The notes under the pieces: model-generated
The model's input: the letters and a program-made list of their open reading frames with translations, nothing else
Told to the model about the DNA's origin: nothing
The model's database searches: none
Source of the DNA: Verrucomicrobiota bacterium
GTDB lineage: Bacteria > Verrucomicrobiota > Verrucomicrobiia > Verrucomicrobiales > DEV007
DNA length: 11,316 nt
Assembly (NCBI GenBank): GCA_027618625.1
Contig: JAQCER010000043.1
Location: forward strand, 1-11,316
Reading direction: 5' to 3'
Shown here: in pieces, positions 1-9,081 of the stretch
How positions within the stretch are numbered: the first letter of the stretch is position 1
Layout of the letters: each line of letters opens with the position of its first letter
Translations under genes and position numbers: made by a program

Positions 1-1337
1 AGTTGCCGCGCGACTGGCAGAATAGGCTGCTCGTCGGGGCGAGCTATGTCTTCTATGGCTGGGTCCATCCTTGGTTTCTTCTGCCATTCCTCGCGACCAC
101 TCTGGTGGACTATAGCCTGGCCCGCCACATCGAAGCCCGGCCGCGATGGGGAAAAGCACTCCTTGTCACCAGCATCGTGAGCAATCTTTTGCTGCTCGGC
201 TTCTTCAAATACTACAACTTTTTTGTCGAAAACGCCGCGGCCGCCTTGGCGTCATTGGGCTGGAACGTTTCGCTTCCGGTAATGAACGTGATCCTTCCCG
301 CGGGCATCTCGTTCTACACCTTTCAGAGCATCGGTTATGTGGCAGATGTTTACCGGCGGCGGACGCCGGCATGTCAAAGACTGATCGACTACGCGGTCTT
401 TGTTGCGTTTTTTCCCCAACTCATCGCCGGCCTCATGATGCGCGCCGGGCAGCTGCTCCATCAAGTGCGCACCGCCCGTGTCTTCGAATCTGGCAGGGTG
501 CAGGGCGGGCTGCTCCTGCTCCTGTGGGGCTTTTTTCAGAAACTCGTCATTGCCGACAATGTCGCTGTCATTGCCAATAAGGTTTTCGCGCTGCAGTCGG
601 TCACCTTTCCCATCCTATGGACGGGGGTGCTGGCATTTTGCATCCAAATTCTCGCCGATTTTTCCGCCTACACCGACATCGCACGGGGCACCGGGCGGCT
701 CATGGGATTTGAGTTGAGCCAGAATTTCAATCACCCTTACATCGCTGAGTCGCCCGCCGATTTCTGGAAGCGCTGGCACATCTCGTTGTCCACCTGGATT
801 CGAGATTACATCTACATTCCGCTCGGCGGCTCTCGAATGGGTCCAGCCCGCGCGGCGATCACACTCCTCTTCGTCTTTACGCTGATCGGTCTCTGGCACG
901 GAGCGTCGTGGAATTTCATTTTCTGGGGCCTATATCACGGAGCAATTACTTTGGTTTACCGTGTTGCCGCGTGGGGACTTCCTCGGCCTGTGCAGACCTT
1001 TCCCGGCGCGAGAATGCTGCGGATCGCCCTAATGTTTGTGCTGACCAACATCGGCTGGCTGATTTTTCGCGAGCAAAATGTCGCCTCTCTCTGGCGCGCT
1101 CTGACCTTGTCACCCGCCGACGCGTCGGTGCTCGATTGGAAGGTGGCGGCTTACCTTTGCACGGTCGTCGGACTTTATTCGATCCCGTTGTTGATTCACA
1201 CCGCCATCGGCAATGTCCCCTTGCCGCTGCCCACCCGTTCATGGGTAGCCCAATGCGCCACGGGCTTGCTCCACTTCGTCGGCATCCTCTTATTGCGCAG
1301 CAGCGTTTCGACCGATTTCATTTATTTTCAATTCTGA
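1..1337 (+). CDS. MBOAT-family (AlgI-like) membrane O-acyltransferase, N-terminus cut by the window edge
   Basis: This is a polytopic inner-membrane protein of the MBOAT family, whose AlgI-type members pass acyl groups (usually acetyl) to exported polysaccharides or other envelope acceptors. The reading frame is already open at base 3, and the first visible residues (PRDWQNRLLVGASYVFYGW) match the region that follows the first membrane helix in AlgI proteins, so about 25 residues lie upstream of the window. Visible family hallmarks, numbered from base 3, are FFPQLIAG near residue 140, FWKRWHISLSTW (His259) with RDYIYIPLGGSR, and GLWHGASWNFIFWGLYHG with His299 at the position of the catalytic MBOAT histidine. 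The C-terminus is complete and the reconstructed length of about 470 residues is normal. The usual 'GP[IV]xR' after QLIAG reads GLMMR, which is unusual. No SGNH/AlgJ-type partner lies downstream; one could lie upstream. The acceptor substrate cannot be told from the sequence. Confidence 0.93.
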   Translation, partial: LPRDWQNRLLVGASYVFYGWVHPWFLLPFLATTLVDYSLARHIEARPRWGKALLVTSIVSNLLLLGFFKYYNFFVENAAAALASLGWNVSLPVMNVILPAGISFYTFQSIGYVADVYRRRTPACQRLIDYAVFVAFFPQLIAGLMMRAGQLLHQVRTARVFESGRVQGGLLLLLWGFFQKLVIADNVAVIANKVFALQSVTFPILWTGVLAFCIQILADFSAYTDIARGTGRLMGFELSQNFNHPYIAESPADFWKRWHISLSTWIRDYIYIPLGGSRMGPARAAITLLFVFTLIGLWHGASWNFIFWGLYHGAITLVYRVAAWGLPRPVQTFPGARMLRIALMFVLTNIGWLIFREQNVASLWRALTLSPADASVLDWKVAAYLCTVVGLYSIPLLIHTAIGNVPLPLPTRSWVAQCATGLLHFVGILLLRSSVSTDFIYFQF

Positions 1338-1388
1338 ACAACGGGGGCAGGCGGAAAGGCTGGTCGATCTAAAAATGGCAAATAAAAC

Positions 1389-1401
1389 AGTGTCCGACAC
1401 T
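1389..1401. terminator. Short A/T-flanked hairpin between convergent genes, possible bidirectional terminator
   Basis: In the 91-base spacer between the convergent MBOAT and repeat-protein genes, AGTGTC and GACACT pair around a single C (AGTGTCCGACACT). The left side is flanked by AAAAC and the right side by TTTAT. A-rich on one side and T-rich on the other is the layout expected of a small bidirectional terminator, but the stem is short and the loop must open at least the inner pair. It could equally be an operator-like palindrome or part of a repeat family. The rest of the spacer shows only a purine-rich run (GGGAGAAGAGGAGAAA) just after the end of the minus-strand gene. Confidence 0.25.
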
Positions 1402-1428
1402 TTATAGGGAGAAGAGGAGAAATCCGTG

Positions 1429-3354
1429 CTACTTGAAAACGTTCTCCAGTCGGGTGCGTTGTTCCTGCGACACTGGCGCGGCATCAAACGATCGCTGTGC
1501 TGCTGCGGGATCGGACTCGTTCCATCGTTCGAACAATGAATGCATCACCCGGGTCTGGTGCCCTTCGTCTTGAACCGTCAGTGCCCATTGCAGCGCGACA
1601 TCAGGATCGCTGCCAGAGATCTGATCCACAAGGCGTTCGGTAGCCACGTCCCGCGCACGTCCCTCATCGAGCTGTCCGATCCACTGTGATGCTTCCAGGG
1701 GATCCGCACGCAGCCAGTGGTCTGCAACGCGCTCAATGGCGTGGTGTCGCGTGTCACCCTCCGGAAGGCTGAGTGCCCAGTTGGCGGCATTGGCGGGATC
1801 GTACTGGCTCCAGCGGTCGGCAATGTGGCCTGCCATCCCTGCGATCGTATGCCCGCCGCCGGAGTCGTTGTCCAGAGCGGAGGATGCCAGTTCACTGTAG
1901 ATTGCAGCTGCCGTCGCAGGATTCAGCTCTGCGACGTTGTCAAGAAGCCCCCGATAGGCCCGACTTTGGTCCGAGGGAGGCAAAGCTTCGATCCAACCCA
2001 GGGCCTGATCGAGGTTCTCGCCGGACCAGGAGCGGGCGATTTGGTCGAGAACATCCATTCGTTCTTCCGACTGGTCTAACAAAGCCACCATCTCGGATGC
2101 TGTCTGTGGATTCTCATTGGCCAAGGCGTGTGCGATTCCGCTCAGAGTGCGCCCCTTTGCCGCCGGATTCTCCTGTGATGCGGCCCAGGCAAGTGCAGCG
2201 TCCTTATCCATCCGGGACCATGTTTCTGCCACTCGCTGCATCGAATGGAGGTTCCTCTCTGATGCCGGAAGCGCCGTCACATAGGCTGCGGCATCGGTCG
2301 GGTTTGTGCGCACCCACTTCGGCAGCAAGGCCTCCAGTGCCTCGGATCGAAGGGTGCCGCCGAGCGACTCCGCCCAATGAATGGCCCCTTCGAGGTCTTG
2401 CTCGGCCCAGTTTCGTGCCAAGTTCTCGACAAAGTGTCGGCGGGTGTGGTCGGCCGGTAGTTCATCGAGCAGAAGCGAAGCTGCAGCCGGATTGCTATTG
2501 GCGAGCGTCTCGGCGATGCCATGCACCGCCATCGCACGGTCGCGACTTGATGATAGAGACTTGGCCCATGCCAGTGCTGCTGCAGGATCGGAGCCACGCG
2601 CCCAGCCACGTGCGACTCCACTCGTCCATTCGCGGCGCTTCCAGGCGTCTTCCACATTGCCAACATAGCTCGACGCTTCTGCTGGATTCTTGCTGGCCCA
2701 GCGTTCGAAGAAGTCACCGAATTCCCGGCCGTCTTCGAGCGACTCCAGAAACTGCGCGACGGCGACGGGATTCTCCGAACCGACTTCGTGTGCAATCGCG
2801 CGAATCGCCTCGCGTCTCAGTTCGCGGTTTTCCAGACTGGATGCGGCCAGTTGTGCGCCTGCAAAATCCCCCCGGGCGAGTTGTCGGAACACGTGATGGA
2901 TGACTTCCGACTGTAGCTGGTGGGTGTCCTCCTTCAATACCGCCGCGAGTGCAGCCTTGGGATCGATGTCTGCCAGGCGATGCAGGATCGCCAATTTTAA
3001 CTCTCGTTCGTTTGGGATCGACGAGTCCAGCGATCCAAGCCCTGCGGCGAGTTCAACGATTTGCTCCCGGGTTGCGCGGTGCAGTGCCCGCTGCATGTCC
3101 TGTCGTGATTTCTCGTTGCGAAGACTGGCAAGATCCAGAGCCTGCGCTGATTTGGCTTCGCCATGCTCCGCGTCGCCATTCGAATCTGCATTCGAATCCG
3201 AATTGGCAGAGTGAGGCAGACCATGGTAATGGTTGGGCTGCTGGTGAGAATTGCCCGCTCCCGGCCGATCATCATCCCAGAGATACCGTTCCACGAAAAC
3301 GCCAAGGGCAAATGTGCCGAAAACGAGGAGAAAAGTGAGAATGCGGCGATTCAT
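1429..3354 (-). CDS. Membrane-anchored protein of about 16 tandem 32-residue helical repeats, function unknown
   Basis: The product is 641 residues and its function is not known. I chose the ATG at 3354 because it places a short basic N-terminus (MNRR) directly before a hydrophobic segment (residues 5-22), typical of a signal anchor. A TTG at 3393 would add 13 unlikely residues. No clear Shine-Dalgarno is visible. Residues 27-70 form a linker rich in Asp, Asn, His and Ser. From about residue 130 to the end there are about 16 units of about 32 residues starting with N/D-P, then a helix with A-x-x-W-A-x-x-L, often LP, then a second helix ending in W. Examples are DPAAALAWAKSLSSS and DPANAANWALSLPEG. 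Such alpha-hairpin arrays resemble HEAT/TPR-type solenoids used for protein binding, and I associate this WA-x-LP type with Verrucomicrobiota. One unit (near NPATAAAIYSEL) carries an extra loop of about 9 residues (DNDSGGGHT). No catalytic motif is visible. A protein-binding scaffold on the periplasmic face is a reasonable inference. Confidence 0.85.
   Translation of the reverse strand: MNRRILTFLLVFGTFALGVFVERYLWDDDRPGAGNSHQQPNHYHGLPHSANSDSNADSNGDAEHGEAKSAQALDLASLRNEKSRQDMQRALHRATREQIVELAAGLGSLDSSIPNERELKLAILHRLADIDPKAALAAVLKEDTHQLQSEVIHHVFRQLARGDFAGAQLAASSLENRELRREAIRAIAHEVGSENPVAVAQFLESLEDGREFGDFFERWASKNPAEASSYVGNVEDAWKRREWTSGVARGWARGSDPAAALAWAKSLSSSRDRAMAVHGIAETLANSNPAAASLLLDELPADHTRRHFVENLARNWAEQDLEGAIHWAESLGGTLRSEALEALLPKWVRTNPTDAAAYVTALPASERNLHSMQRVAETWSRMDKDAALAWAASQENPAAKGRTLSGIAHALANENPQTASEMVALLDQSEERMDVLDQIARSWSGENLDQALGWIEALPPSDQSRAYRGLLDNVAELNPATAAAIYSELASSALDNDSGGGHTIAGMAGHIADRWSQYDPANAANWALSLPEGDTRHHAIERVADHWLRADPLEASQWIGQLDEGRARDVATERLVDQISGSDPDVALQWALTVQDEGHQTRVMHSLFERWNESDPAAAQRSFDAAPVSQEQRTRLENVFK
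3177..3200. repeat. Tandem 12-bp duplication inside the linker of the repeat protein
   Basis: CATTCGAATCTG is followed directly by CATTCGAATCCG, one mismatch in 12. On the minus strand it encodes the Ser-Asp/Asn-rich part of the linker (DSNADSNG) just after the signal anchor. It is a simple in-frame length polymorphism of a disordered linker and is probably neutral. Confidence 0.7.
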
Positions 3355-3402
3355 GAGTGCGGCCACAGTACCGAATATGGCCAGTTCCCGCAAGCGGCCA
3401 GT

Positions 3403-3426
3403 GGTAGGTTGGTAGGTTGGTAGGTT
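3403..3426. repeat. Three perfect tandem copies of GGTAGGTT in a divergent spacer
   Basis: GGTAGGTT occurs three times head to tail without a mismatch, 49 bases upstream of the repeat-protein start and 120 bases upstream of chrA. The two genes are divergent, so this spacer must hold both promoters. The array could be iterated binding sites or a slippage-prone microsatellite whose copy number changes promoter spacing. I see no clear -35/-10 pair placed around it. The remainder of the spacer (3427-3546) has no other structure I can support. Confidence 0.85.
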
Positions 3427-3546
3427 ACGTAGCCAGTTCCACTGCTTTGCTGCGGCCCCAGTAGTGCGAGCGATGAGGCCAGAAACCGGAACTTCATTTC
3501 GAAATGCCTGTTTCTGTGCTTTAGGGGATGTTATGTCTCTTCAACA

Positions 3547-4878
3547 ATGGAGACTCAAACGGACAATGCCTCGAGACCGATTTTTCCGAAATTCAGCGAA
3601 GCCGTCCGCTATTGGTTCAAGCTCGGCTGCATCAGCTTTGGCGGCCCGGCGGGACAGATTGCCATCATGCACAAGGAACTGGTGGAAAAGCGGAAATGGA
3701 TTGCTGAGAGCCACTTTCTCCACGCCCTGAATTTTTGCATGTTGCTGCCGGGGCCAGAGGCTCAGCAGTTAGCCACCTATTTAGGCTGGCGGCTGCATGG
3801 GGCCAAAGGTGGGATAGCCGCAGGTGCGTTGTTCGTGCTTCCGTCGGTGTTCATTTTGTTCGCGCTGAGCTGGCTCTACATGGTAGGCGGGCATTTGGCT
3901 TGGCTGGCCGCCATCTTCTACGGACTGCTGCCAGCGGTGATTGCAGTGGTGGCTGCGGCGGTCTTGAGGATCGGGAAGAAAGCGCTACGAAGCCCCGCGC
4001 TCTGGGTGCTGGCAGCATCGTCGTTTGTGGCGATCTTTCGGTATGACGTCTCGTTCGTTATCATCGTGCTGGCGGCGGCTCTCATTGGTTGGATTGGCCA
4101 CCAATGCTTGCCTGCACAATTTCCTGCTGGCAAAGGACACGGCGGCAGTGGGAAGACGGAAGAAGAAACCTTCCTCGAACTTCCTGCGTGTCCGCAAGGT
4201 TCGTGGAAGCGTTCGTTTGGTATCATTGGGCTGTGCCTCGTGCTCTGGTGGTTGCCCATCTTGGCTGTGGGGGCTTGGTTGGGCTGGCAAAGCACTGCTT
4301 TCGGACAGGGAGTGTTTTTTAGCAAGGCGGCGATGGTAACCTTTGGCGGAGCCTATGCCGTGCTGCCCTATGTGGCTCAGCAAGCGGTAGAAAAATATGC
4401 ATGGCTCTCGCATCCGCAGATGATGACTGGATTGGGTCTGGCGGAAACCACGCCGGGGCCACTCATCATGGTGCTACAGTTCGTCGGCTTCGTCGGTGGC
4501 TGGCAGAATCCTGGTCCGCTCTCGCCCCTTGCGGGGGCCACGGTAGGGGCCTTGATCACCACTTGGGCCACCTTTTTGCCATGCTTCTTGTTTGTGTTTT
4601 TAGGTGCCCCACAGGTGGAGAAACTCCGCGATCAACCACTGCTGGGAGCCGCTCTCACGGCGATCACGGCAGCTGTAGTTGGAGTTATTCTGAACCTCGG
4701 CGTGAAGTTTGCAGAACACGCCTTGTGGCCGGTGTCAGGCGGGCCATGCGACTGGTTCGTAGCCGTGACCGCCTTATGCGCATTCGTCGCCATGTTCCGC
4801 TTCAAGGTCGGCCTCATGCCAACCATCGGAGTCTGTGCGGTGCTGGGTTTCCTGTGGAAAATGCTGAATCATGCTTGA
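3547..4878 (+). CDS. chrA: Chromate transporter ChrA, two-domain CHR family
   Basis: ChrA is an inner-membrane transporter of the CHR family. Characterised members export chromate and give chromate resistance; the true substrate here is not proven. The protein has 443 residues, the normal length for the long two-domain form, and both homologous halves are visible. The first half has LGCISFGGPAGQIA (FGGP at 31-34) and LLPGPEAQQLATYLGW (PGPEAQQ at 68-74). The second half has VTFGGAYAVLPYVAQQAV (FGG at 266-268) and TTPGPLIMVLQFVGF (PGP at 303-305). A hydrophilic loop of about 35 residues (HGGSGKTEEET region, near 198-220) joins the halves. The ATG at 3547 is the first usable start in frame, and METQTDNASRP followed by the amphipathic FSEAVRYW helix is typical. 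The best Shine-Dalgarno (AGGGG, 3523-3527) is 19 bases away and fits an out-of-frame ATG at 3533 better. No ChrB-type regulator is adjacent, so the gene stands alone. Confidence 0.95.
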   Translation: METQTDNASRPIFPKFSEAVRYWFKLGCISFGGPAGQIAIMHKELVEKRKWIAESHFLHALNFCMLLPGPEAQQLATYLGWRLHGAKGGIAAGALFVLPSVFILFALSWLYMVGGHLAWLAAIFYGLLPAVIAVVAAAVLRIGKKALRSPALWVLAASSFVAIFRYDVSFVIIVLAAALIGWIGHQCLPAQFPAGKGHGGSGKTEEETFLELPACPQGSWKRSFGIIGLCLVLWWLPILAVGAWLGWQSTAFGQGVFFSKAAMVTFGGAYAVLPYVAQQAVEKYAWLSHPQMMTGLGLAETTPGPLIMVLQFVGFVGGWQNPGPLSPLAGATVGALITTWATFLPCFLFVFLGAPQVEKLRDQPLLGAALTAITAAVVGVILNLGVKFAEHALWPVSGGPCDWFVAVTALCAFVAMFRFKVGLMPTIGVCAVLGFLWKMLNHA

Positions 4879-4889
4879 AATCGCTTGCC

Positions 4890-4929
4890 CGCCCAGCACG
4901 CGGTTAGCGTCAGATTACACTGTTGGGCG
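4890..4929 (+). terminator. Inverted repeat just downstream of chrA, possible terminator or RNA structure
   Basis: CGCCCAGCA (4890-4898) can pair with TGTTGGGCG (4921-4929), nine pairs including one G-U, around a 22-base loop. It lies 11 bases after the chrA stop, where a terminator is expected, but no T-run follows and the loop is long, so it may only protect the mRNA 3' end. The rest of the chrA-uvrB spacer (4930-5105) shows one more small inverted repeat, AGTCC...GGACT around 4986-5007, and no gene. I saw no recognisable LexA-type site upstream of uvrB. Confidence 0.3.
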
Positions 4930-5094
4930 TCCGGGTAACTCTAGAACTCAGCGATTGGGTAAAGTTTTTGGGCGCAGCGGTACAAGTCCGGTTCCCGATT
5001 TGGACTGCTAACTCACTCGTCCCTGCCTCATCCCCTCTCAAGGTAATGTAGGAGAGCGTCTGGGGCTTGCGCGCCCTCAGTTCCTCCGTAGGCT

Positions 5095-5099
5095 GGGGA
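5095..5099 (+). promoter_or_regulatory. Shine-Dalgarno supporting the uvrB start at 5106
   Basis: GGGGA ends six bases before the ATG at 5106. This, together with the conserved N-terminal spacing to the Walker A motif, supports that ATG over the in-frame TTG at 5067, which would add 13 residues unlike any UvrB N-terminus. Confidence 0.55.
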
Positions 5100-5105
5100 C
5101 GTATC

Positions 5106-7310
<2,205 letters not shown>

Positions 7311-7362
7311 ATTGCGTCATCGGGGCGGGTTAACTTTCGCTTCCCTCCAGACATTGCAGACG

Positions 7363-7393
7363 TTACAATTTACAATCTGCGAATGGAATTGTA
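7363..7393. promoter_or_regulatory. TTACAAT tandem with a downstream inverted copy, candidate promoter or operator
   Basis: TTACAAT is repeated head to tail (7363-7369 and 7370-7376), and ATTGTA, the complement of TACAAT, follows at 7388-7393. It lies 53-83 bases before the DUF4870 start, in the only spacer (7311-7445) that can hold this operon's promoter. TACAAT is one change from the -10 consensus TATAAT, but no good -35 sits at the right distance, so the two copies could be alternative -10 elements or a repressor site. GCAGA...TCTGC also brackets the pair. Confidence 0.3.
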
Positions 7394-7445
7394 GTTACCA
7401 GTGAAAGCTTTCAGCGAGATGATGGGATCAGAATAAACCGTAATC

Positions 7446-7832
7446 ATGAGCAATCCTACCAATCCATACATTCCATCGCAATCCGTGGCGGACAAAACAG
7501 AGCGTGGTTGGGCAATGGCGACCCACCTCGCATCGCTATCAGCTTATTTGGGCAATGGGATCGGGGGAATCATTGGGCCACTGATCGTGTGGTTGATCAA
7601 ACGGGACACCATGCCGCTGGTCGATGATCAGGGTAAGGAGGCGCTCAACATCAACATTTCGAACTTCGTCTACATTCTCTGCTGCATCCCCTTGGTATTT
7701 GCGTTCGGACTGGGCATCCTCTTGATGTTTGTGATCGGAATTTTCCATCTGGTGTTCACCATCGTCGCTGCGGTGAAGGCTTATGAAGGTGAATCCTACC
7801 GTTACCCACTGACCATCCGCTTTATCAAATGA
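7446..7832 (+). CDS. DUF4870 (Tic20-like) small membrane protein
   Basis: This 128-residue integral membrane protein matches the DUF4870 family closely. The family signature runs from an N-terminal ERGWAMATHLASL helix through GNGIGGIIGPLIVWLIKRD (about 37-54) and VDDQGKEALNINIS (about 60-73). Two close hydrophobic helices follow (about 75-112), then AAVKAYEGESYRYPLTIRFIK at the C-terminus. The molecular role of the family is not established. Its distant relation to Tic20 has led to suggestions of a transport or membrane-assembly function, which is speculative here. The start ATG has no good Shine-Dalgarno. The stop codon overlaps the start of the next gene as ATGA, so the two are very likely co-transcribed and translationally coupled, which ties it to the VWA protein functionally. 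Confidence 0.93.
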   Translation: MSNPTNPYIPSQSVADKTERGWAMATHLASLSAYLGNGIGGIIGPLIVWLIKRDTMPLVDDQGKEALNINISNFVYILCCIPLVFAFGLGILLMFVIGIFHLVFTIVAAVKAYEGESYRYPLTIRFIK

Positions 7833-8968
7833 TGCGACGCCTGGAGCTCCATCGACTGATTCGGGCTGCAGAGCGAACTCGCAGAAAATCTGGGCGACGG
7901 GCGAAGCGCTGGGCCGTCGCCAGTGCCGTGTTGATTCACGCGCTGGCGATTTTAGCATTTCTGATCGTGGCTTCGGGCAAATCAACACTGTCAGGCAATG
8001 GGCCGCTTTCGGTGAATGTTAGTGAGGAGGAGGCCGTCTACGATGAGGAGAACGAAAAGGAGGAGCGCGAGGTTCAGATTACGCACCAGTCATTGCCGCC
8101 GGTGCGTTCCGAGACACTCGACTATCAGGCACTGGACATTCCAGCACTGTCGCCAATCTACATTCCGCCGCCGGATATCGGATCCAAGTTGCTGGCAATC
8201 GATGAAGATTCGAAAGACTTGGGAACCGACTTTGGCGAAGTATTTGAAGACGAATTGTTCGAAGCAGGGGAGAAAGTGGACGTTTTCAGTGCTCCAGTGG
8301 GAGGAAACAGCGTCGCGTTCGTTTTTGATGTTTCGACCAGTATGCCCCGACAGATCGGGGCAACCGGCGTTCAAGCCCTGAAGCACCAGTTGCAGTTGGC
8401 TATCGACGCCCTACCCGAGGAAAAACTGTTCAATGTCATCTGCTTCGGGGACAAAGCCGATGGCCTCTTTGCCAAACCCAGGCCTGCGAGTAAGGCGACC
8501 AAAGAACTGGCCAACCAGTTTATGTGCGACTACTTTACTGGGAAATTCAAACGATCACGCACCTGCGACTTTGGCCGGACCGGAACCGTAGACGGCATCA
8601 CCTACATACCCATCGAGCCGGCCGACGTCCCTTACATGAGCGACACGGCCGGAGGATCGCGTTACGATCTCGCTCTGGTCGCTGCTTTTCAGCAGAAGGT
8701 GTCGACCATCTACCTCATTACCGACGGCACTCCTTCCACAACAAAGAAACGCTGGTTCGGTGGGTCCAAGAATCTGGAAAAGGACGAAATCATCAACGTG
8801 GTCTACAAAGCAGCGAAGGAACTCTACGGAGAAAAGCTGCCACTGCTCCATTGTATCGGAATCAACAGCGAAGGCGAAGCCTACCTGACCCAACTCGCTG
8901 CCGCCTTCCGCAGCGAATACCGCCGAATCAGCGCCAACGAAGCATGGGCTCAATCTGCGGTTCCGTAG
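7829..8968 (+). CDS. Membrane-anchored von Willebrand factor A (VWA) domain protein
   Basis: The product is 379 residues. The N-terminus is strongly basic (about residues 3-27), then one hydrophobic helix (about 28-48) that contains a His (His37) as TonB-type anchors do. An acidic stretch (66-81, EEEAVYDEENEKEERE) and a linker with PP pairs follow, so the bulk should be periplasmic. The VWA domain spans about 160-370. Its metal-ion site is visible: FVFDVSTSM gives Asp167, Ser169 and Ser171; the usual third-ligand Thr is probably Ser in GGSRYDLALVAAF; and LITDGTPS gives Asp299. Intact MIDAS residues suggest metal-dependent binding of a protein ligand. An insertion with two Cys (FMCDYF...RTCDFG) lies between strands and might form a disulfide. 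ExbB/ExbD genes, which the TonB-like anchor would suggest, are not in the window. Ligand and pathway are unknown. Confidence 0.88.
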   Translation: MMRRLELHRLIRAAERTRRKSGRRAKRWAVASAVLIHALAILAFLIVASGKSTLSGNGPLSVNVSEEEAVYDEENEKEEREVQITHQSLPPVRSETLDYQALDIPALSPIYIPPPDIGSKLLAIDEDSKDLGTDFGEVFEDELFEAGEKVDVFSAPVGGNSVAFVFDVSTSMPRQIGATGVQALKHQLQLAIDALPEEKLFNVICFGDKADGLFAKPRPASKATKELANQFMCDYFTGKFKRSRTCDFGRTGTVDGITYIPIEPADVPYMSDTAGGSRYDLALVAAFQQKVSTIYLITDGTPSTTKKRWFGGSKNLEKDEIINVVYKAAKELYGEKLPLLHCIGINSEGEAYLTQLAAAFRSEYRRISANEAWAQSAVP

Positions 8969-9081
8969 GATGCTGTCTCGGTGGAAATGGGGGATTTGAC
9001 CCATCAACCACGAGTCCTGCTCCCGCTATTTCTTAAACGAAACTTCCTCCGTTCTGTACAAGTCGTGCAGTTGTGCGAACT
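8969..9081. other. Convergent spacer without a recognised feature
   Basis: These 113 bases separate the ends of the VWA gene and aroQ. I see no stable GC-rich hairpin followed by a T-run, and no small gene I can defend. Confidence 0.5.

Noticed and set aside
1426..1539. A 37-codon plus-strand frame from GTG with a GAGGAG ribosome-binding-like sequence
   Set aside because: It overlaps the 3' end of the repeat gene in antisense. The product (LLENVLQSGALF...) shows no family resemblance, and the purine run is explained as spacer sequence.
1773..2903. A 376-codon plus-strand open frame opposite the repeat protein
   Set aside because: It is antisense to a gene with clear signal anchor and repeat structure. 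Its composition is Arg/Pro/Ser-rich without domains, as expected for the shadow of a repetitive GC-rich gene.
4960..5030. A tRNA-like look (GGTACAAGTCCGGTTCCCG) in the chrA-uvrB spacer
   Set aside because: No acceptor stem, D-arm or anticodon stem can be folded around it, and the T-loop consensus is not met.
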